NCBI GenBank assembly: GCA_958296345.1
Contig: CATQIJ010000003.1
Coordinates: 99,082 to 163,081 of the forward strand
Length of the DNA: 64,000 bases
Direction of reading: 5' to 3'
DNA from: an uncultured Rhizobiaceae bacterium
GTDB taxonomy: Bacteria; Pseudomonadota; Alphaproteobacteria; Rhizobiales; Rhizobiaceae
Shown one piece after another: positions 31,171 through 44,100 of the stretch. Within the stretch, counting starts at the first letter, position 1; each line of letters starts with the position of its first letter. Under the pieces are notes generated by a model. It was given only the letters and a program-made list of their open reading frames with translations. It did not search any database and was not told where the DNA came from. Position numbers and translations under genes: made by a program.

Positions 31171-32550
31171 ATGGCACAAAACTGGACACCGAACTCTTGG
31201 AGATCAAAACCGATTATTCAAGTTCCGGATTATTCTGATAATGAAGCACTTAAAACAGTCGAAGAACGTCTTGCATCTTATCCGCCTCTAGTTTTTGCAG
31301 GTGAGGCGAGAGCACTTAAGCGTCAGCTTGCGGATGTTGCTGAAGGTCGCGCATTTCTTCTTCAAGGTGGTGATTGTGCTGAAGCCTTTGCTGAGCACGG
31401 TGCAGATAATATTCGTGATTTTTTCCGTCTGTTCCTTCAGATGTCAGTTGTTCTGACCTATGGGGCTTCAAAGCCTATTGTTAAAGTTGGTCGTATTGCT
31501 GGTCAATTCGCCAAGCCGCGCTCTTCTGATTTTGAAACAAAAGATGATGTAACGCTTCCAAGTTATCGTGGTGATATCATCAATGGTATTGGATTTGATG
31601 AGGCGTCGCGTATTCCTGACCCTGAGCGCCAGATTATGGCTTACCGTCAGTCTGCTGCAACACTTAACCTTATTCGCGCATTTGCGCAGGGCGGTTACGC
31701 CAATCTTGAGCATGTCCATGAGTGGACGCTTGGGTTTGTCACTGACAGCCCTGCAGGTGAACGTTATAAAGAGCTTGCAGATCGTTTGGGTGAAGCGCTT
31801 CGCTTTATGAAAGCGATTGGCTTTTCAGCAGACGAGCACCCACGCCTTCGTGAGACGGACTTTTATACCAGCCATGAAGCGCTTCTTCTTGGGTATGAAG
31901 AAGCAATGACACGTAATGATTCAATCTCAGGCGATTATTATTCGACGTCTGGTCATATGCTTTGGATTGGCGACCGTACGCGCCAACCTGATCATGGTCA
32001 TGTTGAATATTTCCGTGGTATTAAAAATCCAATTGGCTTGAAGTGTGGACCATCTATGACTGCTGATGGTCTTCTTGAGCTTTGCGATATTCTTAACCCA
32101 GAAAACGAAGCAGGGCGTTTAACGCTGATTAACCGCTTTGGTCATGAAAAAGTAGGTGAACATTTACCAGAACTTATTCGTGCTGTTGAGCGTGAAGGTA
32201 AGAAAGTTGTATGGTCTTGTGACCCAATGCACGGCAATACAATTTCTGCTGGTGGCTATAAAACACGCCCATTTGATTATGTACTTTCAGAAGTTAAGAG
32301 CTTCTTTGAAGTCCATAAATCAGAAGGCACTTATGCTGGTGGTGTTCATTTTGAAATGACTGGTCAGGACGTTACTGAATGTACAGGCGGTGCAAAAGAG
32401 GTAACCGCTGATGATCTTGGTTCTCGTTACCGTACGCATTGCGACCCGCGTCTAAATGCAAATCAATCGCTTGAACTTGCGTTCTTAATTGCGGAGCTTC
32501 TGCAAGAAGATCGTGACGCTGGTAGTGAAGGTCTTGCCGCTAGCGCATAA
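31171..32550 (+). CDS. Class II 3-deoxy-7-phosphoheptulonate synthase
   Basis: [57 protein letters not shown]. Confidence 0.96.
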   Translation: MAQNWTPNSWRSKPIIQVPDYSDNEALKTVEERLASYPPLVFAGEARALKRQLADVAEGRAFLLQGGDCAEAFAEHGADNIRDFFRLFLQMSVVLTYGASKPIVKVGRIAGQFAKPRSSDFETKDDVTLPSYRGDIINGIGFDEASRIPDPERQIMAYRQSAATLNLIRAFAQGGYANLEHVHEWTLGFVTDSPAGERYKELADRLGEALRFMKAIGFSADEHPRLRETDFYTSHEALLLGYEEAMTRNDSISGDYYSTSGHMLWIGDRTRQPDHGHVEYFRGIKNPIGLKCGPSMTADGLLELCDILNPENEAGRLTLINRFGHEKVGEHLPELIRAVEREGKKVVWSCDPMHGNTISAGGYKTRPFDYVLSEVKSFFEVHKSEGTYAGGVHFEMTGQDVTECTGGAKEVTADDLGSRYRTHCDPRLNANQSLELAFLIAELLQEDRDAGSEGLAASA

Positions 32551-32575
32551 TCTTTATTCATATTAAACTCACAAG

Positions 32576-32606
32576 ATGGGCACTAGGATATCTGGTGCCC
32601 ATTTTT
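32576..32606 (+). terminator. Rho-independent terminator after DAHP synthase
   Basis: atgggcacta-ggatatc-tggtgcccattttta. Confidence 0.85.
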
Positions 32607-32620
32607 ATTTGGAGATTGTT

Positions 32621-33028
32621 GTGACTAAAATTACTAAAGGTTCTTGTAATTGCGGCGGTGTGACGTGGTAGGCAAGGGGTGAGATGCGCCCAATAATGGC
32701 TTGTCATTGCAGTCAATGTAGAAAACAAAGCGGTTTTTACTTTGCAGCGACAGCTGCTGATGATGTTAATCTGACTATTAATGAGACTTCTCTAAAGTGG
32801 TATAAAGCATCACCAGAGGCAAAGCGTGGGTTTTGCGGAGAGTGTGGTTCAGCACTTTTTTGGAAGCATCAAAAAGATAGTTTTACATCGGTGCTTGCAG
32901 GGTCAATTGATGGATCGTCAGGGCTGGAGATTAGCGAACATATTTTTGTAAAAGATAAACCTGATTGGTATGAAATTACAGATGGCAAGCCTATCAAGAA
33001 TGATGGTAAAAATACTGTTTGTCTATAA
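32621..33028 (+). CDS. GFA family protein interrupted by in-frame TAG (32669-32671)
   Basis: Upstream in-frame GTG: VTKITKGSCNCGGVTW*ARGEMRPIMACHCSQCRKQSG...FCGECGSALFW. Confidence 0.8.
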
Positions 33029-33052
33029 TTCAAAGTAAGTTATAGCGCTAAC

Positions 33053-34275
33053 ATGAATTATTTTTCTTTCATGAAACAAAATATGCGTTGGTTGCTTGGT
33101 GGATTTTTACTCACGTTTTTTTCGTCTTTTGGCAAACGTTTTTCATTTCACTTTCTGGTGGCGCAATCCGAGAAGAATATGGACTGAGCAACGGTGAGTT
33201 TGGCTTAACCTATATGTTAGCCACTTTAGGAAGCGCACTTACTTTACCATTTTTAGGTAAGATTGTAGATCACACCTCTGTTGCAAAAACAGTAATGATG
33301 ATTGTGCCAGCTCTCGCGGTTGCTGCATTTGTAATGGGTTTTTCAAATTCGATCATTCTGCTTGTTGCTGTCTTATATTGCCTTCGATTGTTTGGCCAAG
33401 GGATGATGACTCATATTTCTATGACGGCAATGGGGAAGTGGTATTCAGCTCAACGCGGTAGAGCTGTTTCAATTGCAGTCGTTGGGCATCAATCTGGTGA
33501 AGCGTTTCTACCTATTATATATTCTGCAGCATTGATCTTTTTTACTTGGCGCGAAACTTGGACAGTCTCTGCTGTATTCCTAATGTTTGTTGCTTTGCCT
33601 ACTGTTTATTTTTTGTTGCAAGTAGAGCGTGTTCCAAGTGATGCGGAAGTTACTTTGTCTGAAGACTCTGGTGTTAAACATTGGACCCGATCTGAGGTTT
33701 TGCGGGACGGATATTTTTGGGCAATGTTAATTGCCGTTCTTGCCCCATCTTTTATCGGAACTACTTTATTCTTTCATCAGGATTATCTTTTAGAACTACG
33801 TGGATGGGATAAACTTGAATTTTCAGTCTCATTTACTTTTATGGCTGTTCTTACTTTTATCTTTGCGCTTATAGCGGGGCAATTGGTTGATCGATACTCT
33901 GCTATATCGATGCTCCCATACTTTTTATTGCCTTTAGCTGCCGCCTGCGCCGCGATGTGGGCATTTGAAAGTGTATCAGGTAGTTATATTTTTATGGGCT
34001 TGCTTGGTGTTTCTTATGGGTTCTCATCAACGCTCTTTGGTGCGCTTTGGCCAGAGATTTATGGAACTAAGTATTTGGGTGCGGTTCGCTCTATAATTAT
34101 TGCAATGATGGTGTTTGGTACTGCGATTGGTCCGGGACTTACTGGGTATTTAATTGATATAGGGGTGTCCTATCCGCTACAAATTCTTACTATGGGTATT
34201 TACTGCCTTGCGGCGAGTGCCATAATGCTGTTTGTATCACGCAAAATAACGGCCAGAAGATTGGCTGATTCTTAA
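33053..34275 (+). CDS. MFS transporter (frameshift near 33131)
   Basis: Start [27 protein letters not shown] then one added base gives [33 protein letters not shown]. Confidence 0.88.
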
Positions 34276-34297
34276 ACTTAATTGGAAACGAAATCCT

Positions 34298-35655
34298 ATG
34301 ACCGTCAGAGTTCGCTTTGCACCATCACCTACTGGAAATATTCATCTTGGTAATGCACGTCCTGCATTGATCAATTGGCTTTTTGCTATGCAGAACCAAG
34401 GCGAGTTCGTCCTTCGTTATGATGATACGGACAAAGTGCGTTCCACGCAGGAATTTGCTGATGGTATCGCGCGTGACTTAGATTGGCTTGGTATCAAACC
34501 CCATATCGTTGAGCGTCAATCTGACCGCGCAGAACAACACGAAGCGGCTACACAGAAGCTAAAAGACGCTGGTCTTTTGTATCCGTGTTATGAAACGCCA
34601 GACCAATTAGATCGTCAGCGCAAGCGTTTGGCAGCACGTGGATTGCCGCCTATTTATGATCGCTCTGCTCTTAAACTTGATGATGAGCAGCGCAAAGAGC
34701 TTGAGGCTGAAGGGCATACACCACATTGGCGTTTTCTTCTTCCGAATTATGAGACAAGCCCGTTTGAGACGCAGCGTACAGAAGAAACTTGGGATGATGT
34801 TATTCGCGGTCGTCAAACTGTTGATTTAGCTTCTATGTCTGATCCTGTTCTTATCCGTGCTGATGGTTCTTGGCTTTATACGCTCCCAAGTGTTGTAGAT
34901 GATATTGATCTTGGTATTACGCATATTATTCGTGGGATGATCACGTAACTAACACGGGCGCTCAAATTGCTATTTTCAAGGCGCTTGGTGCAACACCGCC
35001 AATTTGTGGTCATCATAACTTGCTTACGACAGAAAGTGGTGAGGGGCTTTCAAAACGCCTTGGTTCGCTCTCTATCCATACATTGGCAGAGGATGGTTAT
35101 GAACCAATGGCTGTTGCTTGTTTGGCAGTGTTAACTGGTACGTCTGGACCAGTAGAGGCGCTTTCTACTATGGAAGAATTATCTGAAAAATTTGATGCTA
35201 AATCTGTAACAAAATCTGCTGCTAAGTTTGCTCCTACTGAGCTTGATAGTTTGAACAAGAAGATTGTCCATCAATTAGATTATGCTTCAGTAAAATCTCG
35301 TTTTGACGCGATGGGTGTTGAGGGTGATGAAGGTTTTTGGTTGGCTGTAAAAGATAACCTGGGCAAAGTATCGGAAGCTGCCGACCTATGGGCTTTAATT
35401 GAAAATGCTACATCTATAGTTGATGCTGAGGATGCTGAATTTATTGCCACTGCAAAATCTGTTTTGCCTAAGGGCGATTGGTCAACTGATACTTGGGGGC
35501 AGTGGCTTGCTGAAATTAAAAAAGTTTCTGATCGCAAAGGTAAAGGCTTGTTTATGCCATTACGGAAAGCGCTAACGGGAATGGAGCATGGTCCAGAATT
35601 AGATAAAATGTTACCGCTTATTGGACGGGAAAGAACGCTGGCCCGACTATCCTAA
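34298..35655 (+). CDS. gltX: Glutamyl-tRNA synthetase (frameshift at G-run 34934-34936)
   Basis: [26 protein letters not shown]; adding one G restores [23 protein letters not shown]; later KRLGSLSI signature. Confidence 0.94.
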
Positions 35656-36787
35656 CTTTTCGGTTTTCTGCAAGAAGTTGATTTTCTTCTTCTTTTGGTG
35701 CGTTTGCATCAATCAGATAAGATTTTGCTTTAGCAAATGTCAGGCTTCCACGTTTGATATCATGATCATCTGGCGCTAGAGCAGGGTCTTCACGAAATAC
35801 TGGTATACCAATTCGAGTTGATTTTGGTTTTTCCGAAATTTCGTTTGATGCATTTTCAAAGCCTTGAATACGGTTTTCAGTTGCGAAACGGCATTTCTGC
35901 TCAATGTCTACCGATTTCCTATATGCAAATGCGAAAGGTTCTTTTGCATAAGCAACTCCTGTTTGATAATTCACCATTTCTTCGCTGTCTTCTGTCGGCA
36001 TCTTATGATGATAAAGCTCAACTGCTGCGCTAGGGCACATAGCTTGGCAGGTTTGTTGATCTATTTCAAATCGGTCTTTTACCGTAGAAAAACTAATTGG
36101 GAAGTAATAGCCATCAGATTTTCTTACGCATAATGTGCGGTATGTTCCAAAACCTGAATAAGCAGGTAGCGATTCAGTATCATTGTCGCGTTGACCATTG
36201 TTATTATAAGTTTTTACGCCAAAGACTTGTTCAAGCAACGTCCTACGTTTTGATTTTCTTGGTTGTTCAACTTTTACTTGTTGTGTTTCGACCGCATTAC
36301 AACGCTTTTGCTTCATTTTACGAAGAATATTATTGCGTTTCTTAGAGCTTCCACCTTGTCGTGGTGCATATTTAGCACGAGTGTTTTTTAAGTTTCTAAG
36401 GTTAGCTTCCATTTTCTTTAGGCTGGAAATGATGCGTCTACATTGAGAACCTCTGTTGTTCAATACACCTAAACCAGTGCACCGCCCACGTTTTGCTATG
36501 CGTTTTGTTTTTCTAATTTGAGTTTGCTGGGACCTAGCAGCATTGTCATATTGGCGGTATTCTTTTGAATTTCCACCCGATGATCCGCCTCTTGAAAGAG
36601 ACGCAAGTTGCGCGTTTAATGCGCGACATTGAGCAGAACGAGATTGTGCTTCTGCCTCATTAGTTGAGGCAGAAAGCATGAAAACTGAAAAACCAAATAA
36701 TGTTAAACAGCACAGTGCCGTTTGTTTGATAGTTGATGATATTTCTAATTTGCCCACGCAGTTTACTCTCGAACACTTATTTCCCAC
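35618..36787 (-). CDS. DUF2865 domain-containing protein
   Basis: CRALNAQLASLSRGG, CRRIISSLKKMEANL, YRTLCVRKSDGYYFPISFSTVKDRFEIDQQTCQAMCP, C-terminal [11 protein letters not shown]. Confidence 0.85.
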   Translation of the reverse strand: MGNKCSRVNCVGKLEISSTIKQTALCCLTLFGFSVFMLSASTNEAEAQSRSAQCRALNAQLASLSRGGSSGGNSKEYRQYDNAARSQQTQIRKTKRIAKRGRCTGLGVLNNRGSQCRRIISSLKKMEANLRNLKNTRAKYAPRQGGSSKKRNNILRKMKQKRCNAVETQQVKVEQPRKSKRRTLLEQVFGVKTYNNNGQRDNDTESLPAYSGFGTYRTLCVRKSDGYYFPISFSTVKDRFEIDQQTCQAMCPSAAVELYHHKMPTEDSEEMVNYQTGVAYAKEPFAFAYRKSVDIEQKCRFATENRIQGFENASNEISEKPKSTRIGIPVFREDPALAPDDHDIKRGSLTFAKAKSYLIDANAPKEEENQLLAENRKVRIVGPAFFPVQ

Positions 36788-36860
36788 AAAAACCTATTAT
36801 CAGAACAAGGTTAAAGCATGATTTAAATGAATGATTTCTGAAGGCTAAATCACAATTAGG

Positions 36861-39170
36861 TTATTTTGCTTCCTCTTCAAGTTGTACTGCTTGTACTGCG
36901 GCAAGAGCGGTCATATTTAAAACGCCACGCGATGTTACCGCTGGTGGTAGAATATGAGCAGGTCTTTTTGTGCCGAGGATGATTGGTCCGACGTGCAATC
37001 CACCGTTTACTGATTTTGCAACATTCATAGAAATGTTTGCCGCATCCAGATTTGGGAACACAAGCAGGTTTGCTTTTCCTTTAAGGCGGGAGTTTGGATA
37101 AACTTTCTCACGGATAGTTTCATCCAATGCACTATCTCCGTGCATTTCTCCGTCAACTTCAAGCTCTGGATTGGTTTCAAACAATATTTCAGCAGCTTCA
37201 CGCATGATTTTTGAGGTCTTCATCGGGCGAGAACCAAAATCAGAAGCAGAAAGAAGCGCTGCTTTTGGAACGATCCCAAAACGCTCAATTTCTTTTGCTG
37301 CCAGTCTCGTCATTTCTGCGATTTGCTGAGCATCAGGGTCTTCTGCTATATAGGTATCCGTCATAAATAACGCGCGTTTTTGATCAATGAGCAAGCTCAT
37401 TGCGTGAAGGGATGTCAGTCCCTCTTGGCGACCAATGATTTGATCGATGTATTGTCTGTGACGGAAGAAACGCCCTTCCAAACCACATATCAAAGCATCA
37501 GCATCATTGCGTATTATTGCAATTGCACCGATGGCTGTTGTGTTTGTGCGGACGATACTTCTTGCGGCATCTGGAGTGATTCCGTTTCTGCCTGCTACTT
37601 CGATTAAGGTGTTCACATAATCGCGATAGCGGTCGTCTTTTTGAGGGTTGATAACTTCAAAGTCTTTACCTGGGCGGATGCTCAAGCCAAAGCGTTCTAA
37701 GCGTTGTTCAATAACTTCTGGACGTCCAATCAATATTGGCTGGCAAAGTTTATCTTGCATAGCAATTTCCGCTGCTCGCAATACGCGTTCGTCTTCACCG
37801 TCTGAGAAAATAACACGTTTTTGGCAGCTTGTTGCTTTTTCGATGATTGGCTTCATAATCATGCCAGAGCGGAAAACGAAGCGGTTTAATGTATCATGGT
37901 AGCTATCCCAATCTTGTATCGGGCGCGTGGCAACGCCGCTTTCCATTGCTGCTTTTGCAACAGCGGGAGCAACACGTAAAATTAATCTTGGATCAAATGG
38001 TGACGGAATAAGGTAATCTGGACCAAAACGAGGGGTAACACCGCCATATGCTCCTGCAGCAGCTTCTGATGGTTCCTCACGTGTTAAATCACCGATTGCC
38101 TCAACTGCAGCAATTTTCATCTCTTCGTTAATCGTTGTGGCGCCTACATCTAACGCACCACGGAAAATAAACGGGAAACAAAGCACGTTGTTTACTTGGT
38201 TTGGATAATCAGAACGTCCCGTGCAAACCATTGCGTCCGGGCGTGCTTCACGTGCAAGTTCTGGCATGATTTCTGGCGTTGGGTTAGCAAGCGCCATTAC
38301 AATCGGGTTTTCTTTCATTTCTTTTAGCATTTCAGGTTTTAGAATGCCTGCTGCTGACAGCCCAATGAAGACATCTGCACCAGGCATGGCTTCTGCTAGT
38401 GTGCGCTTGTCGGTTTTTTGTGCATATACCTGCTTATACGGGTCCATGCGTTCGTTTCTGCCGTCCCAGACGATGCCTTTGGAATCTGCAACCCAAATAT
38501 TTTCACGTTTTGCCCCCATGGAGACTAGTAAGTTTAGACATGCAATAGAGGCAGCGCCTGCACCAGATGCTACGATTTTTACATCTGCAATATTCTTTTT
38601 GGCCACTTCAAGACCGTTTCGTACTCCAGCTGCTACAATGATCGCTGTGCCGTGTTGGTCGTCATGAAAAACTGGTATCTTCATGCGTTCGCGCAGTTGT
38701 TCCTCAATCAAAAAACATGCAGGCGCGCTAATGTCTTCTAGGTTTATACCGCTAAAAGTTGGTTCAAGTGCAGCAACAACATCGCAGAATTGATCTACTC
38801 TGGTTTCGTTTACTTCGATATCAAAGACATTAACATCAGCAAACTTTTTGAAAAGAACAGCCTTTCCTTCCATTACTGGTTTTGAGGCTAGGGGGCCTAT
38901 ATTACCAAGGCCAAGAACAGCGGTGCCGTTAGAAATTACGGCTACAAGGTTGGCTCTACCCGTATATTGAGCCGCCATTTCAGGATCAACTTCAATATGC
39001 AAACAAGGAGCTGCAACGCCTGGTGAATATGCAAGAGCTAAATCACGTTGATTGCCCATAGGTTTAGTTGCTGTGATTTCCATCTTACCCGGCTTTGGGT
39101 TCATATGGTAGAACAGTGCGCCTTCTTCAAGCTCGTTTGCAGGTGTGTAAGTTTTTTTCTTATCTGACAT
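36861..39170 (-). CDS. maeB: NADP-dependent malic enzyme (malic + phosphotransacetylase-like domains)
   Basis: [27 protein letters not shown]-terminal PTA-like domain [16 protein letters not shown]. Confidence 0.95.
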   Translation of the reverse strand: MSDKKKTYTPANELEEGALFYHMNPKPGKMEITATKPMGNQRDLALAYSPGVAAPCLHIEVDPEMAAQYTGRANLVAVISNGTAVLGLGNIGPLASKPVMEGKAVLFKKFADVNVFDIEVNETRVDQFCDVVAALEPTFSGINLEDISAPACFLIEEQLRERMKIPVFHDDQHGTAIIVAAGVRNGLEVAKKNIADVKIVASGAGAASIACLNLLVSMGAKRENIWVADSKGIVWDGRNERMDPYKQVYAQKTDKRTLAEAMPGADVFIGLSAAGILKPEMLKEMKENPIVMALANPTPEIMPELAREARPDAMVCTGRSDYPNQVNNVLCFPFIFRGALDVGATTINEEMKIAAVEAIGDLTREEPSEAAAGAYGGVTPRFGPDYLIPSPFDPRLILRVAPAVAKAAMESGVATRPIQDWDSYHDTLNRFVFRSGMIMKPIIEKATSCQKRVIFSDGEDERVLRAAEIAMQDKLCQPILIGRPEVIEQRLERFGLSIRPGKDFEVINPQKDDRYRDYVNTLIEVAGRNGITPDAARSIVRTNTTAIGAIAIIRNDADALICGLEGRFFRHRQYIDQIIGRQEGLTSLHAMSLLIDQKRALFMTDTYIAEDPDAQQIAEMTRLAAKEIERFGIVPKAALLSASDFGSRPMKTSKIMREAAEILFETNPELEVDGEMHGDSALDETIREKVYPNSRLKGKANLLVFPNLDAANISMNVAKSVNGGLHVGPIILGTKRPAHILPPAVTSRGVLNMTALAAVQAVQLEEEAK

Positions 39171-39217
39171 TTTGATTCCGGATTGTTATCTAAAGTTTTG
39201 ATTTTGTGAAATTATTT

Positions 39218-40032
39218 CTAAAACGCATTCTTGTTTAAGCCGCCATCTACAAGAAAGTTTCTTCCTGTGATGTAGCCTGCATGTTGTGAGCAGAGAAAAG
39301 CGCATAAAGCACCAAATTCATCTGCTGTTCCGAAGCGTTTTGCGGGATTGCGTTTGCTTCATTTAACGAAACTTCATCAAGGCTAATGTTTTGAGCTTGT
39401 GCGGTTGCTTTCAAGCCGCCCATCAGTCTGTCTGTATCCATTTTTCCTGGTAAAATTTGATTAATGGTGACGTTCTTATCAGCAACAGATCGGCAGACAC
39501 CTGCTAAAAATGAAGAAAGCCCAGCACGGGCTCCTGATGAAAGATCAAGCCCTTCGATAGCTGTATAGACTGAAAGAGAGGTAATGTTGACGATACGGCC
39601 AAAGCCTCGATCGGCCATTCCATCCATAGTTGCTTGAATTAATTCAATTGGTGTTACCATGTTTTGTGTAACGCCTTCGAGCATGGCAGCTCTATCTAAT
39701 TCACGAAAATCTTTGCGAGGTGGTCCGCCATTGTTGTTGACTAAAATATCTGGGTCAGGACAGACTTCTAGTAAAGCTAGCTGACCTTCTGGGGTCGAAA
39801 CGTCTGCCAAAACTACTTTTGGCTCATGTTTAGCATTCTTTGAGATTTCTTCTGCTGTTGCCATAGTCGCATCATGATCTCTACCATTTATGATTACCTT
39901 ACAACCTGCTTCTGTAAGATGTTTTGCGCAACCTTTGCCAAGTCCTCTGCTTGAGGCGCAAACGATCGCTTTACGGTCTGTAATCCCTAGATCCACTGAA
40001 GTGTCCTTCATCAATAAAAATGCAAGTCTCAT
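39218..40032 (-). CDS. SDR family oxidoreductase (frameshift near 39338-39341)
   Basis: ASSRGLGKGCAKHL, NNNGGPPRKDF; adding a base restores RFGTADEFGALCAFLCSQHAGYITGRNFLVDGGLNKNAF* ending at 39218. Confidence 0.9.
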
Positions 40033-40122
40033 TTCTAGCTTAAGTTTATTTGCTTTACCATATACAAAAATGGAAATAGTGTTTTTGCTAAGCTACTTTA
40101 GTCAAATTTTGAAGGTATTTTC

Positions 40123-41100
40123 ATGTCTGAGTATATTCCAACTTACGATGATATTTTATCTGCGGCAAAAACTATTAATGGTGAAGCTGTTCGCACACCA
40201 CTATTACGTAATGATGCTTTGGATAAAGTGACTGGATGTAAGGTTTATATTAAGCCTGAAAACCTTCAAAGAACTGGCTCGTTTAAGTTTCGTGGAGCTT
40301 ATAACGCTATCAGCAAGTTGAATGATAAAGAGCGAGAAAGAGGTATTCTGGCCAACTCATCAGGCAATCATGCCCAAGGCATTGGCGATGCATCACGCAT
40401 GTTTGGTTGTGCCTCAACGATTGTCATGCCTGCAGATGCGCCCGTAATGAAGGTTGAGCGCACCAAATCTTATGATGCAAAAGTTATTCATTTTGATCGT
40501 GCCAAAGAAGACCGTGATGTCGTTCTTGCTCGTGTTGAAAAGGAAACTGGCGGCGTGATTGTCCACCCTTATAACAACGCTATGGTAATTGCTGGGCAGG
40601 GGACTGTTGGTCTGGAAATTGCTGAAGATATAATGGCACTAGATGGTGAGCTTGATCGTGTAATTGCTTGCACTGGTGGGGGCGGCCTTACAGCAGGTGT
40701 TGCCTTGGCAATTAATCACCATTTTCCTGATGCTAAGATATATTCGTCTGAACCAGAGCGATTTGAAGATTATAAGCGCTCACTTAAAAGTGGTAAACTG
40801 GAGCGTAATGCAACTACTGCTGGTTCTATCTGTGATGCGATTATCGCGCCAACTCCTGGAAGTGTAGGTTTTGAAGTAAATAAAAACCTGCTCCATTCTG
40901 GACTGGTTGTCAGTGATGAAGAGGCTTTAACCGCAATTAAGTTTGCTTATGAAGAGCTGAAACTTGTTGTTGAACCTGGCGGAGCTGTAGCGCTTGCTGC
41001 CGTGTTGAAATACGGGAAAGAATGGGCTGGTGAAACAGTTACTATAATTTTATCAGGCGGAAATGTTGACCCGGATATATTCGTCCGGGCCATTTCATAA
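40123..41100 (+). CDS. PLP-dependent threonine/serine dehydratase or racemase family
   Basis: KPENLQRTGSFKFRGAYNAI, NSSGNHAQGIG, CTGGGGLTAGVA, LSGGNVDPD. Confidence 0.93.
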   Translation: MSEYIPTYDDILSAAKTINGEAVRTPLLRNDALDKVTGCKVYIKPENLQRTGSFKFRGAYNAISKLNDKERERGILANSSGNHAQGIGDASRMFGCASTIVMPADAPVMKVERTKSYDAKVIHFDRAKEDRDVVLARVEKETGGVIVHPYNNAMVIAGQGTVGLEIAEDIMALDGELDRVIACTGGGGLTAGVALAINHHFPDAKIYSSEPERFEDYKRSLKSGKLERNATTAGSICDAIIAPTPGSVGFEVNKNLLHSGLVVSDEEALTAIKFAYEELKLVVEPGGAVALAAVLKYGKEWAGETVTIILSGGNVDPDIFVRAIS

Positions 41101-41108
41101 AAGTAGGT

Positions 41109-44100
41109 TTAAACCTGATTTCCTAATCTGCCTGAAGCGTGTGCAAGCATTGTGTAAACCTTGCCTGTATCAGAGGTTAAGTAGCTTTGTGTAAGAGCTT
41201 GGTTTTGACCGTTAGCTGTTTCTTTTCCAAGCAGTTGTTCAAAGTCATTAATATAACGATCTACAGCTGTTCTAAAGTTATTGTCTCTAGAATATTTGCT
41301 GCGGATTTCATCAAATGTATTTTGGCCTTGAAGAGTATATAATCTGCGTGTGAAGACGTTTGTTTCGCCGCGTTGATAGCGATCCCAAAGTTCAACCGAT
41401 GTTTCATGATCAATTGCGTTAGCAATGTCTACTGAAAGTGAGTTGAGGGAATCTACAACTTGATTTGGTGAACGGTTATCAGAAACGTTTACTGATGGTG
41501 CGCGTTCTTCTTCTGATGCGCGTCGTAATAAATCACTGACCCATCCAGAACTTTTTGCTGTTTGTTGTGCCGCAGGCGTAGTACTAACCGGAGTTCTTGC
41601 TGCTGGCTGTGTGCCTCTTAAAGCCATGTTTGCTGATGGCGAAGGTTGAGCAGGGGGAATGGGAGCTGGCTGCGGTGCTACATATGCTCTTTGTTGTGGC
41701 GCAGGAGTTGGTTGTGTATTTACAGCTGTTGATGCGTCCAAAGCTTTTCCTGATTTTTCTACAATTGCTGAAAGATCACGCAGAGCCGCAATTTGATCGG
41801 TTACAACGCGCCTCATCGCTGAAGCGTTTTTCTCTGTTTCATCAGGAAGCTCAAGAACACCTTTGCGCATTTGAGCACGTGTATCTTCAAGTTCTGTGCG
41901 CATTGTTTGTGCTGCGGAGCGCATTGCGTTTACCGCATCATCAAATCTTGAAGTCGCGTCTTCAATTGCCTTAGAGACCTCGCCAGAAATTTCACTTCCA
42001 ACGTATCTTGATTTGTTGCTTGCTTCTTCAGCCATTGAATTCATCATCGTAGTGAATGAAGACATATTCGTGTTGATTTGATCGCTGTGATTAACAAGCC
42101 CAACTGCAAGTTGTTGAAGCGCGTCTTGTTTGCCTTCAAGTGTTACTTCAAGGTTTGCCTGAGCAGCGTCAATCATTCTTGTTGCATCTTGAAGAATAAC
42201 ACTTTGTGCTTCAAATCTTTGAGCAATGCCGCCAATTCCAATAAGCATGTCATTGGATGTGCCTTGCATTTTATCGTTTAATTCAGAAGCAATGATTTCA
42301 GATTGGGAAACATTGAGTTTAGTTGTCTCTACTGCATTATAGAAGTTTTCAATCTGCCCCGAAAGAGTGTTTTGCATAATATCAAGATTGCTGGATGCAT
42401 CCTTGATAAGTCCCTCAAGTAAGTTGCTTGATGTACCAATGTTTGAGAAGAGGGAGTTCGCTTCTTCACCAATCATTTGCGATAGACTTGTTAGTTTCTC
42501 ACTTGTTTCAGTACCCGCATTAACGATTGAACTAATTATTGGTTTAGCTTCGTTGTCAATTAATCCTGATAGTTCTGATGTACGTGATGATAAAAGTGAG
42601 TTTAGCTCATCAGTTTTTGCTTCAAGGTTTCGCTGCGTTTCTACTAGTGTGTTACCAAGCTTGTTGTTAATGTAGTCAGCGCGTTCTGTGAGAAGGTCAG
42701 AAATTTTCTTAGCTTTTCCATCAAGCTCACTTCCAATATTAGTGAGTGAATGAGAGATAGCGGCAAGTAAGTCATCCTTACCAGCAACAAGCTTTTCTTC
42801 TAGAATTTGATTGCCCGCCGCAAATTGATTTTCAATTGTATTTGAATTTTCTGATAAGCGATCATCAAGTATTTTAACACTACTTTCCATTCTATCAGCT
42901 GCAGCTTTTGACTTCTCATCAAGTGCAGTAGCAATTTGATGCGCGCCTTGGCTCAATTTAGAAGAAAGATTGTTCGCGCGCTCTTCTATTGCTTTGCTAA
43001 ATGATTCTGTAGTGCCGTCGACTACATAAGAGAAGCCTTCAGTTTTTTCATTTATTGCATTCACAAATTCAGATTTCTTTGCATCCAAAGCCGTAGAGAA
43101 CTCTTCAGTGTTAGATGCAATCGCAGTGTTTAAATCACTTGTAGTTGCATCGATGGCATCTGTTAGTGTTTTAGTTGTTGTACCTAATTTAGCCGTAAGC
43201 TGCGAAGATGCTTTGTCTATAGAGTCAGTTAAGTTTGCGGAGGTTTCTGATAGAGACTCATTGATTTCAGCAGATTTTTGAGTTGCAGCTTTTAGATTTT
43301 CTTCTGCTGCTGTTGCAAAGTTTATAGTGCTTGATTTAACAGCTTCTTCAACCTGCATAGTTTTGGTTGTAATAATTTCTTCAACTGCTTTTGTATTCTT
43401 GTTCAACACATCAGCTTGATCTTGTAGTTTGGTAACCGTTCCATCGACTTGGTCTGTAAGAACTTTTCCGAAGCCTGATAGTCTTTGACCAATCGTTTGT
43501 CCAATAGCATCTGTGCGCTCTTTAAGAACCTTGCCAAGTGCTTCTGTATGCATTCCTAGTGCACCAACAAGGTTATCGCCACTTGTAGTGAGTTTTTCAT
43601 CAATAGCGCTTAATTTTCCTTCAAGAGAAGAATTGATTAGGTTTCCAGCATCTGAAACTTGACCTGCAAATTCACTCGCGCGAATTGACAAGTTGTCACC
43701 CATTTGTTGGACGATTTCATCACCCTTTTTCTCAAAGCTTTCGGATGTCGTTTCCAATTTATCAATAACTGAATTACCCACTTCAGTAAGAGATTGAGCA
43801 GCCTCTTTGCTTTGCGCGGCTAGGTCTTGGTTTAGGGCAATGCGATTGTCTTCAAACTCTTTAATAATCGACATGTTACGTTCAGCAACGCTTGATGCGC
43901 TTGCGTCCATTATGTCTTTTACAGAAGTGCTTGTGCTTTCAACCATATTTGCGAATTCAACGGATTGTTCGCTCATTTCTTTACGGAAAAGAGTGCATCC
44001 TTCTTCAATTCTTTGGATAGTCGTGTTGCTTTGTTCTGCTATCTCAGAAGTTGTAGATTTAAGCAGGCTGTTAACTGATTGCCCAGCAGCCTGCATAATA

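Noticed and set aside
6783-32671. Amber recoding, suggested by two in-frame TAG codons
   Set aside because: TAG ends several normal genes here (for example the Lrp-type gene at 1509), and no tRNA or Pyl/Sec context is visible; substitution or consensus error is simpler.
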